NCBI GenBank assembly: GCA_032249695.1
Contig: JAVVHE010000014.1
Coordinates: forward strand, 9,552-73,551
Source: JAVVHE01 sp032249695
GTDB taxonomy: Bacteria; Pseudomonadota; Alphaproteobacteria; Sphingomonadales; Sphingomonadaceae
Direction of reading: 5' to 3'
DNA: 64,000 bases
The notes under the pieces were generated by a model that was not told the DNA's origin, ran no database searches, and saw only the letters and a list, made by a program, of their open reading frames with translations. The position numbers and the translations under genes are program-made. Shown piece after piece: positions 8,240 to 17,023 of this stretch (position 1 is its first letter; each line of letters begins with the position of its first letter).

Positions 8240-9430
8240 TTACTTGATGATCTTGTCGACGACCCCGGCGCCCACCGTCCGGCCGCCCTCACGGATGGCG
8301 AAGCGGAGGCCCTGGTCCATCGCGATCGGCGCGATCAGCTTGACGGTCAGCGTCACCTGGTCGCCCGGCATCACCATTTCGGTACCGGCCGGCAGCTCAA
8401 CCGTGCCCGTCACGTCGGTCGTGCGGAAGTAGAACTGCGGACGGTAGTTGGCGAAGAACGGCGTGTGACGGCCACCCTCATCTTTCGAAAGAACGTAGAC
8501 GTTCGAGCTGAACTCGGTGTGCGGCGTGATCGTGCCGGGCTTGGCCAGAACCTGGCCACGCTCGACTTCCTCACGGCCGACGCCGCGCAGCAACGCGCCG
8601 ATATTGTCGCCCGCCTGGCCCTGATCGAGCAGCTTGCGGAACATCTCGACGCCCGTGACGACCGTCTTGCGGGTGTTGGTGATGCCGACGATCTCAACTT
8701 CCTCGCCAACCTTGACGATGCCGGTCTCGACGCGCCCGGTCACCACCGTGCCGCGACCCGAAATCGAGAACACGTCTTCGATCGGCATCAGGAACGGACG
8801 GTCGAGCGGACGCTCCGGCTGCGGGATGTAGTCATCCACCGCGCGCATCAGTTCCAGCACCTTTTCTTTGCCGAAGCCGTCGGACTTGCCTTCCAGCGCC
8901 GACAGCGCCGAACCCTTGATGATCGGAATGTCGTCGCCCGGGAACTCGTACTTCGACAGCAGCTCGCGCACCTCAAGCTCGACGAGCTCCAGGATTTCCT
9001 CGTCGTCGACCAGGTCGACCTTGTTCATGAACACGACGAGCGCAGGCACACCCACCTGGCGGGCGAGCAGGATGTGCTCACGAGTCTGCGGCATCGGGCC
9101 ATCGGTCGCGGCGACCACCAGGATCGCGCCGTCCATCTGCGCGGCGCCGGTGATCATGTTCTTCACATAGTCAGCGTGGCCCGGGCAGTCGACGTGCGCA
9201 TAGTGGCGCTTCTCGGTCTCGTACTCGACGTGCGCCGTCGAGATCGTGATGCCGCGTGCGCGCTCTTCGGGAGCCTTGTCGATCTGATCATAGGCGGTGA
9301 ACGTCGCGCCGCCGGTCTCGGCCAGCACCTTGGTGATCGCCGCCGTCAGCGAGGTCTTGCCGTGATCGACGTGACCGATCGTGCCGATATTGCAGTGCGG
9401 CTTATTGCGCTCGAACTTCGCCTTGGCCAT
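8240..9430 (-). CDS. tuf: Elongation factor Tu
   Basis: GTPase that delivers aminoacyl-tRNA to the ribosome, 396 aa. The start at MAKAKFERNKPHCNIGTIG is chosen from the family; the frame is open further upstream, but that part is non-conserved. G1 GHVDHGKT is at residues 19-26, and DCPGH, NKVD and the SAL motif follow in order. A GAAGCAGAGGA sequence upstream can serve as the ribosome binding site. It is not adjacent to fusA: about 1.2 kb of decayed genes lies between. Confidence 0.98.
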   Translation of the reverse strand: MAKAKFERNKPHCNIGTIGHVDHGKTSLTAAITKVLAETGGATFTAYDQIDKAPEERARGITISTAHVEYETEKRHYAHVDCPGHADYVKNMITGAAQMDGAILVVAATDGPMPQTREHILLARQVGVPALVVFMNKVDLVDDEEILELVELEVRELLSKYEFPGDDIPIIKGSALSALEGKSDGFGKEKVLELMRAVDDYIPQPERPLDRPFLMPIEDVFSISGRGTVVTGRVETGIVKVGEEVEIVGITNTRKTVVTGVEMFRKLLDQGQAGDNIGALLRGVGREEVERGQVLAKPGTITPHTEFSSNVYVLSKDEGGRHTPFFANYRPQFYFRTTDVTGTVELPAGTEMVMPGDQVTLTVKLIAPIAMDQGLRFAIREGGRTVGAGVVDKIIK

Positions 9431-9526
9431 CGTGTCCTCTGCTTCAAAATCCTGTCGCCGCCGGGCTTCGGCGTTGGTTGCACCCGATCTGCTTCGCTTG
9501 GGTCCTGGAAGTGTGCGAAACGCACC

Positions 9527-9561
9527 CCAAACAAAAACCACCGGCCCGGAAACCGGACCGG
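9527..9561 (-). terminator. Terminator-like hairpin in the tuf leader
   Basis: On the minus strand two 9-nt arms (CCGGTCCGG and CCGGGCCGG, one T-G wobble) flank a TTT loop. TGGTTTTTGTTTGG follows. It sits about 100 bp before the tuf start and about 85 bp after a promoter-like site. It may end transcription from the decayed genes or attenuate tuf. Confidence 0.6.
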
Positions 9562-9645
9562 CGATGACGCGCGGCCTTTAGCCGATCGGCCAAGCGAACG
9601 CCATAGCGAATTACGCCAAGGCGGCAACCGCTCGCCGGTCATGGC

Positions 9646-9674
9646 GATATGGCGAAGCGCGGCGGGCTTGTCCA
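9646..9674 (-). promoter_or_regulatory. Candidate tuf promoter
   Basis: TGGACA and CATATC are spaced 17 bp apart on the minus strand, a good sigma70-type match for this group. It lies between the sorbosone-dehydrogenase-like remnant and the terminator-like hairpin. Since fusA has its own terminator, tuf needs a promoter in this stretch. Confidence 0.5.
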
Positions 9675-9714
9675 GTCTGTTTGGGGGCTCGGCCCCTCAC
9701 TACGCTCACACGCG

Positions 9715-9960
9715 GAACGACATTTCCGACACCGCGCACCAGCATCACGCGGTTGCCGGGATCGGGCGGCTTGACGTCACCCTGCCCGTGCGCGCGCTTT
9801 TCCATCCGGCGGATGATCGAACACTTGGGCCGCGTCACCGGGTCCAGCTCCGGTCCCTTGCCTTGCACAACCAGGATGTCGCCGTTGGGCAACGCCAGCA
9901 TCTCGCGCGGGCTTGCGATGGTGCGGATCCGCGGCCGGACCCGGAAGTCCGGTGGCGCCC
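9715..9960 (-). pseudogene. Fragment of a sorbosone-dehydrogenase-like PQQ sugar dehydrogenase
   Basis: A short stretch reads REMLALPNGDILVVQGKGPE, then LDPVTRPK and DPGNRVMLVR. These resemble the first propeller blade region of PQQ-dependent sorbosone/glucose dehydrogenase-type proteins. Both the signal-peptide end and most of the propeller (several hundred residues) are missing, and the 5' junction is out of frame. It follows directly on the decayed DUF2231 gene; the two families are often neighbours. The identification rests on remembered family sequence, not a search. Confidence 0.55.
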
Positions 9961-9973
9961 GCGAGGCGGCGGA

Positions 9974-10419
9974 TCACCGGCCGACCCCCACTCCGTAGCG
10001 AAAGGACAGGCCGCCGCCGAGCCACGCGCTGGCGGCGAGCAGCCCGGCGCATCGGGCCGGTCGGCACCACCGCGGTCCAGCCATCGCGGCTATAGACGAA
10101 CACGTTGACCAGCTGGACCACATAGACCGCGATGCTCAGCAGCATGTGCGGCAGCGCAGGTTGCGCCGGGCGCACGCGGCGGTCGCCCGCATAGTCGATG
10201 ATGCCGGTCAGCGCCGCGAGCGCGCCCATCAAAAGCAGCGCGGTGATCAGCCAGACCGGTAAGTTGGACCATTGTTGGCTGGCGGTCTGCGAGCAGGCGA
10301 TTTCGGACAGCCGCGCGCCCAAGGAAACACACGATCGGGAACGGCACCGGCATCGGGTGGAGCGGATGGCCCGCGAAGCTGGCGGTCGATCGCGGGTCGT
10401 CGTGCGCGGTGTTGGCACG
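9974..10419 (-). pseudogene. Decayed DUF2231-family membrane protein gene
   Basis: Three reading frames are needed to follow the protein. The first holds DDPRSTASFAGHPLHPMPVPF and IVCFLG. The second holds VWLITALLLMGALAALTGI and IDYAGDRRVRPAQP, then SRDGWTAVVPTG. The third holds LLAASAWLGGGLSFRYGVGV and a TGA stop. Frame breaks lie near 10,320 and 10,050. The HPLHPM motif, the hydrophobic segments and SRDGWT match DUF2231. The original stop abuts the sorbosone-dehydrogenase-like fragment, suggesting a decayed two-gene operon. Confidence 0.65.
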
Positions 10420-10545
10420 CTCGGTGTTGGCACGCGCGGGGGTGGGGCTCTGGATGGTCGTGAGACGAACGGCGGCAAGGCACAGTCCCGGTTTCTGACG
10501 GTCAAACTCATGTCTGCGGCGACCTGCCCATGTGTCGACGCCAGA

Positions 10546-10584
10546 CGCAACAAACCCCGCTCGGGGGCCGGGCGGGGCTGTTGC
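10546..10584 (-). terminator. Terminator after fusA
   Basis: A CCCCGC/GCGGGG stem on the minus strand is followed by TTTGTTG, starting about 25 bp after the fusA stop. It implies that the str transcript ends here and does not normally reach tuf. Confidence 0.6.
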
Positions 10585-10609
10585 AGTCCTCCGATCGTGC
10601 GGGGTGGCG

Positions 10610-12706
<2,097 letters not shown>

Positions 12707-12754
12707 GGTTCAGGATCCTGCGGTCAGGGTTTCGGTTGCGGCGTTCGAGAGCGT

Positions 12755-13051
12755 TTAGCGCTCCAGAAGGTATTTTGCGAGCGCGAGCCCGGCGGCGAGC
12801 AGGGCCGCTCCGGGAAAGAGACCCTGCACGACGATCAGCCACGGCGCGGGCATCGTGTCGCGCGCCAGCGTGGTCTGCTGCGCGGACGGCTCGATCTGTC
12901 CAGCCGTCAGCTTGAACTGCCGCGCGGTGAGCGTGTCGGTCTGCGCGCGCAACTTTCGAGCTTCCGCCTCCAGCTTGGCAGATCCGCGATTCAGCCGCTC
13001 GATGCCAGCGGCGACTCCTGCTTCAGACAGCGGGGCAGCGGCAGTAGCCAT
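12755..13051 (-). CDS. Small coiled-coil/membrane protein of unknown function
   Basis: Not recognised. It is 98 aa. Residues 15-60 are rich in Ala, Glu, Gln and Lys with leucines at heptad-like spacing (RLNRGSAKLEAEARKLRAQ), so a coiled coil is possible. Residues about 70-94 are hydrophobic (WLIVVQGLFPGAALLAAGLA) and probably form a single C-terminal membrane anchor. It lies 23 bp after rpsG and 48 bp before fusA on the same strand, so it should be co-transcribed with them. Such a gene is not part of the usual str operon. Confidence 0.65.
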   Translation of the reverse strand: MATAAAPLSEAGVAAGIERLNRGSAKLEAEARKLRAQTDTLTARQFKLTAGQIEPSAQQTTLARDTMPAPWLIVVQGLFPGAALLAAGLALAKYLLER

Positions 13052-13074
13052 AGAGCGAATCTAGGCGTTCGCTA

Positions 13075-13545
13075 CTACCAGCGGTAGTGGCTGAACGCCC
13101 GGTTGGCTTCCGCCATGCGGTGCGTGTCTTCGCGCTTCTTGACGGCGTTGCCGCGGTTGTTGGCGGCGTCCAACAGCTCGCCCGAAAGGCGCGCGCTCAT
13201 CGTCTTCTCGCTGCGATTGCGGGCCGCGCCGATCAGCCAGCGGATCGCCAGCGCCTGCGCGCGCTCGGGGCGGACCTCGACGGGAACCTGATAGGTCGCG
13301 CCGCCGACGCGGCGGCTGCGGACCTCGATGCCCGGCTTCACGTTGTTCAGCGCATCGTGGAACAGGCCGATCGGCTCGCGCTTGGCGCGCGCCTCGATGG
13401 CGTCGAGCGCACCATAGACGATCAACTCGGCGACGGACTTCTTGCCCTCGTACATCACCGAGTTCATGAACTTGGTGAGCACGATATCCCCGAACCGCGG
13501 ATCGGGGAGGACTTCGCGCTTCTCTGGGCGGCGGCGGCGGGCCAT
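13075..13545 (-). CDS. rpsG: 30S ribosomal protein S7
   Basis: Primary assembly protein of the 30S head, 156 aa. It starts MARRRRPEKREVLPDPRFGD. The S7 signature region DIVLTKFMNSVMYEGKKSVA (residues 20-39) and the tail HRMAEANRAFSHYRW are intact. It lies 15 bp after rpsL. Confidence 0.98.
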   Translation of the reverse strand: MARRRRPEKREVLPDPRFGDIVLTKFMNSVMYEGKKSVAELIVYGALDAIEARAKREPIGLFHDALNNVKPGIEVRSRRVGGATYQVPVEVRPERAQALAIRWLIGAARNRSEKTMSARLSGELLDAANNRGNAVKKREDTHRMAEANRAFSHYRW

Positions 13546-13560
13546 GGCTTCTCTACCCTC

Positions 13561-13932
13561 TTACTTCGGACGCTTCGCGCCGTATTTGGAGCGCGACTGC
13601 TTGCGGTTTTTGACACCCTGCGTGTCGAGCACGCCGCGCAGGATATGGTAGCGGACACCGGGAAGATCGCGCACACGGCCGCCGCGGATCAGCACCACGC
13701 TGTGCTCCTGCAGATTGTGGCCCTCGCCCGGGATATAGCCGATCAGCTCGTTGCCGTTCGTCAGCCGCACCTTCGCAACCTTGCGAAGCGCCGAGTTCGG
13801 CTTCTTCGGAGTCGTCGTGTAGACGCGCGTGCACACGCCGCGCTTCTGCGGGTTGGCCTCCATCGCCGGAGTCTTGCTCCGGGTCTTCATCGGCTCGCGG
13901 CCCTTCCGGACCAGCTGGTTGATCGTTGGCAT
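13561..13932 (-). CDS. rpsL: 30S ribosomal protein S12, with Arg at position 88
   Basis: Decoding-centre protein of the small subunit, 123 aa, starting MPTINQLVRKGREPMKTRSK. The loop TTPKKPNSALRK keeps both lysines at 43-44. The second decoding loop reads RGGRVRDLPGVRYH with Arg at residue 88 (codon CGC), where E. coli has Lys. Substitution of that Lys by Arg is a known streptomycin-resistance change. A GAGGAA ribosome binding site precedes the ATG. First gene of the str operon. Confidence 0.98.
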   Translation of the reverse strand: MPTINQLVRKGREPMKTRSKTPAMEANPQKRGVCTRVYTTTPKKPNSALRKVAKVRLTNGNELIGYIPGEGHNLQEHSVVLIRGGRVRDLPGVRYHILRGVLDTQGVKNRKQSRSKYGAKRPK

Positions 13933-14069
13933 CCAGTTCCTCAGAGAGGGGCCCCAAGCGGCCCATCAAACGAAAAGCGCGGCGCAGGCGTGGCTAATCC
14001 CGCCCGACCGCGTGTCCCGCTTCAACGAAATGCACCGGCCGAGCCGAGGCCCTGCCGGAGCGAGCGCGC

Positions 14070-14098
14070 GATATATGCGCAAGGTGAGCGCGGGTCAA
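14070..14098 (-). promoter_or_regulatory. Candidate str operon promoter
   Basis: TTGACC and TATATC are spaced 17 bp apart on the minus strand. The site is about 140 bp upstream of rpsL and implies a leader of roughly 130 nt. The leader contains an inverted repeat (GGGCC/GGCCC) shortly before the rpsL ribosome binding site. Confidence 0.6.
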
Positions 14099-14411
14099 CG
14101 CGCTTTGGGGGGACGCGGCGCATCGCCGAAGCCCGTCGCTGGCCGCCCCGTTTTGCGCGCCGACGGCGGATCGCTTTCCAGGCCCTCGGCGCGCGGCTTC
14201 GGCTGGGCGCCCACGGAGACCCAGCGTTGGACCCCGCGCACCGCAGCGTCGCTCGCGGCGCAGCGGGGCATCTCGCCGAGCCGATCTCGGCGCCCCCTGT
14301 GGCCGGGCGAGCAGCCACCACCCCCGCCCGCCGCTGCCGATCTCGGCGCGGAGGCGCGCGCCCCGGCCGCACACGCCGACCGGGACCGAGCAACGCAACC
14401 TTGCGCTGGCG
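14099..14411. other. Stretch with no recognisable gene
   Basis: The str promoter lies at the left end and the decayed SnoaL-like gene begins at the right end. The sequence between is very GC-rich, has open frames on both strands with no family resemblance, and shows no clear RNA structure. The topA gene that often follows dprA in this group was looked for and not seen. Confidence 0.4.
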
Positions 14412-14800
14412 CGACGGCATATTGAGGGAGAGGCGAACCGGAGCGACGCCGAGCCTGGGCGGGAACCGTGCGCGCCCGACATCGTCGACTGGAACCGCGG
14501 CGCCCTGCCAGCGGCCCGGCATGGCTGGCATCCTGGAGCCGATCGGCGGCCTGCGCGAGGCGATCCCGAACGGCGACCCGCGCGTGCAGACCGATCTCGT
14601 CGACGGCGACCGAGTGGCTGATCGCCGGGTGATGCGGGGGACGCACGCGGGCGCGCCGCTTAGCGGCATCCCGGCGCGCGCGGCGGCCCTTGCGCCTGCA
14701 ATGCATGGACATCAGCCGCTTGCGCGCTGAGGGCTTGATCGGCGGGGTGTTTCACGTCGATGCGTTCGCTCAGGCCCGGCGCGTGTTGCCGGCACTGCGC
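14412..14800 (+). pseudogene. Decayed SnoaL-like / ester cyclase gene
   Basis: Three consecutive frames carry pieces in the right order. The first holds CAPDIVDWNRGALP, the N-terminal SnoaL-like helix-loop. The second holds GGLREAIP, VQTDLVDGDRVADRRVMRGT and HAGAPLSGIPA, the core beta strands. The third holds MDISRLRAEGLIGGVFHVDAF, the last strands of the barrel. Frame changes fall near 14,530 and 14,690. The family match is from memory of NTF2/SnoaL-like sequences. It is unrelated in position to the intact SnoaL-like gene downstream of dnaA. Confidence 0.55.
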
Positions 14801-14825
14801 CGACGCGTTCAGCCGACTACCCGCC

Positions 14826-15914
14826 CTACGGCGCCAAGGCGATCCGGCCGCCCGCGTGGCGGACGATGCGTCCTTCGATCTCCAGATCGGTCAGCACCGC
14901 GCCGGCGGCGGCGGCGGACATGCCCGCGGCAGCTGCAAGCTCATCGAGCATCACCGGCGCCGGGCCGAGCAGCGACAGCAGCGAATCGGCATCGCCGGTC
15001 GACACAGGTTGCGAGCCCGTTTCGGTCGCAGGCGCACCGCGCTGGGCGGCGACCCCGGCGTGGGTGCATTCCAGGATGTCGGCGGCGCTGGTGACGAGCG
15101 TCGCGCCGTCGCGGATCAGCGCGTTGCCGCCCGCCGAGCGCGGATCGAGCGGGTTGCCCGGGCAGGCCATGACCTCGCGCCCATGATCGCCCGCGAAGCG
15201 CGCGGTAATCAGGCTCCCCGATCGCAGCGCGGCCTCGATCACGACCACGCCCAGCGACAGGCCGCTGATCACGCGGTTGCGGCGCGGGAAGTGGCGCGCC
15301 TGCGGCTCGGTGCCCAGCGGCTGTTCGGCGACGATCAGCCCCTCGGCTGCGATCCGGTCGCTCAGGGCGGCGAGCTCGGGCGGGTAGGCAACGTCGGCTC
15401 CGCCCGCGACGGCTGCGATCGTGGCGGGGAGTGCGCCGGTATGCGCGTCCGCGTCGATGCCGCGCGCCAGCCCCGAGACGACCGCGACGCCAGCCTCGGC
15501 GAGCTCGGCCGCCCACAGCCGGGCAATGCGCCGTCCCGCAGCGCTCGCGTTGCGCGCGCCGACGATGGCGACTGCCGGCATCTCCAGCAGCTCGGCGCGG
15601 CCGCGCACCGTCAGGACCGGCGGCGCGTCCTCAATCTCGGCGAGCAGCGCCGGATAGCCCGCCTCGCCCCAGTGCAGCATCCGGCAGCCGAGCTTCGCCG
15701 CGCGCTCCAGCTCGCGGTTGGCCGCGTCGAGATCGGCGACGCGATATTGTGCCCGGCCCGCACGCCCGGCGAGATCGGGCAGCGCCTCGACCGCGGCAGC
15801 GGCGGTTCCGAAGCGGCGCAGCAGCTGGCGGAAGGTCAGCGGGCCGACCTGGTCGCTGCGGATCAATCGCAGCCGAGCCAGCGCCTCGGCAGGCGAAAGC
15901 GGTGAGGCCGTCAT
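14826..15914 (-). CDS. dprA: DNA-processing protein DprA
   Basis: Loads RecA onto incoming single-stranded DNA during natural transformation. It is 362 aa. An N-terminal SAM-like region is followed by the Rossmann-like DprA fold: AIVGARNASAAGRRIA near residue 115, then VSGLARGIDADAHTGAL, RNRVISGLSLGVVVIEA, GSLITARFA and GGNALIRDGA. A C-terminal winged-helix domain ends RIVRHAGGRIALAP. The ATG overlaps the plsY stop (ATGA); the frame is open upstream, but only inside plsY. Confidence 0.95.
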   Translation of the reverse strand: MTASPLSPAEALARLRLIRSDQVGPLTFRQLLRRFGTAAAAVEALPDLAGRAGRAQYRVADLDAANRELERAAKLGCRMLHWGEAGYPALLAEIEDAPPVLTVRGRAELLEMPAVAIVGARNASAAGRRIARLWAAELAEAGVAVVSGLARGIDADAHTGALPATIAAVAGGADVAYPPELAALSDRIAAEGLIVAEQPLGTEPQARHFPRRNRVISGLSLGVVVIEAALRSGSLITARFAGDHGREVMACPGNPLDPRSAGGNALIRDGATLVTSAADILECTHAGVAAQRGAPATETGSQPVSTGDADSLLSLLGPAPVMLDELAAAAGMSAAAAGAVLTDLEIEGRIVRHAGGRIALAP

Positions 15915-16585
15915 GCGCGCTTGCCGATCCGCGGCTCGGTCCCAGCCGCAAGGCGCGCGATGTTGGCGCGGTGGCGCGCGATGACGAGCGCAGCCATCAG
16001 CGTCAGGCCGGCCGCCGCGGGCGGCGGCGCCAACACCCAGCCCGCAGTCGCGGCGGCTGCGGCTCCCGCAATCCCCGCCGCGCTCGACCAGCGAGTGACC
16101 GCCGCTGTCAGCAGCCACACGGCCGCGTTCGCCAGCCCCGCGGGCCAGAACATCGCCGCGCCCACGCCAAGAAAGGTCGCCACGCCCTTGCCGCCGCGAA
16201 AGCCCAGCCACAGCGGATAGAGATGCCCCAGCACCGCGCCCAGCGCAGCCGCGAGCGCCGGGAGCGACGGCCCAGCCGCTACGCCGGGATCGGAAAGCAA
16301 CGGTCCCATCTGAGCCGCCGCGACCACGCCGGGCACATCGGCGGGCCGCAGCAGAGCCGCCGCGCGCGTCGCCAGCAGCACCGCCGACGCGCCCTTCCCA
16401 GCATCGAGCAGCAGCGTCAGCGCCCCCAGCGCAGCCCCGCCTGCACGGACGACATTCGTCGCGCCGATATTGCCCGACCCTTGCGCGCGGACATCGCCTT
16501 TGCCCACCGCGCGCACGAGCAGCAGCCCGAACGGGATCGACCCGAGCGCATAGCCCAGCGCGAGCGCGAGCAGCATCGCGGTCAT
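15911..16585 (-). CDS. plsY: Acyl-phosphate:glycerol-3-phosphate acyltransferase PlsY
   Basis: Inner-membrane enzyme that acylates glycerol 3-phosphate with acyl-phosphate, the first step of phospholipid synthesis. It is 224 aa with several membrane segments. The three loops are present: GSGNIGATNVVR (residues 36-47), GHLYPLWLGFRGGKGVAT (about 120-137), and the C-terminal RHRANIARL. It is longer than the usual ~200 aa because about 25 residues are inserted between the second segment and the GHLYP loop. The ATG overlaps the stop of the ORF upstream. Confidence 0.93.
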   Translation of the reverse strand: MTAMLLALALGYALGSIPFGLLLVRAVGKGDVRAQGSGNIGATNVVRAGGAALGALTLLLDAGKGASAVLLATRAAALLRPADVPGVVAAAQMGPLLSDPGVAAGPSLPALAAALGAVLGHLYPLWLGFRGGKGVATFLGVGAAMFWPAGLANAAVWLLTAAVTRWSSAAGIAGAAAAATAGWVLAPPPAAAGLTLMAALVIARHRANIARLAAGTEPRIGKRA

Positions 16586-16908
16586 CGCAGCGGCCCGGTC
16601 GCCATGCCGAGGTCGACGCGCGCCATCGCCATCACGGCCGAGCTATCCCGCACCAACGCGACCACCCCCGACAAGTCGCAGCGCTCCAGCAGGCGCGCAT
16701 CGCCGCGCTCTGCTTCCACCCGCTTCTCGGCGACGAACTCATCGACGATCAAACGATCCGGCCCGAAACGCGCGCGCAGCCAATGCTACGCCGATCGCAG
16801 CCAGTCCGGCTTGCGGCTGATGCGCAGCTTCCCCGCCTCGATGCGCGCCGACACGCTTTCAGCGCCGTCCGACACCACAATCGCGCGTGCAGCCGCCTTC
16901 GAACGCAC
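16582..16908 (-). pseudogene. Unrecognised ORF interrupted by an in-frame TAG
   Basis: From a GTG, 40 codons (RAIVVSDGAESVSARIEAGK, then LRISRKPDWL) run to a TAG at 16,786-16,788. Another 67 codons in the same frame (RARFGPDRLIVDEFVAEKRV, then SAVMAMARVDLGMATGPLR) follow. The final TGA overlaps the plsY ATG by 4 bp, the usual coupled junction here, which suggests a real former gene. No family is recognised. It could be a nonsense-mutated pseudogene, a sequencing error, or a chance open frame. Confidence 0.4.
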
Positions 16909-17023
16909 AGGCTAGCCGCGGTCATTCGCACAGGTCTCGTGGCGCTCCATGCGACCCACCCTAACGGCTGCACCTTCGCCGCGCCAACTGGCGTCCGCTC
17001 CGGTTCGGGCCTAACGCGCGGCG

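Noticed and set aside
14099..14411. topA remnant downstream of dprA
   Set aside because: topA often follows dprA in this group, but no topoisomerase motif or zinc-finger remains could be read in any frame.
13087..14730. Plus-strand open frame of about 550 codons across rpsG and rpsL
   Set aside because: It is antisense to two ribosomal protein genes. Only its last part (from about 14,521) coincides with a piece of the SnoaL-like remnant, which is listed separately.
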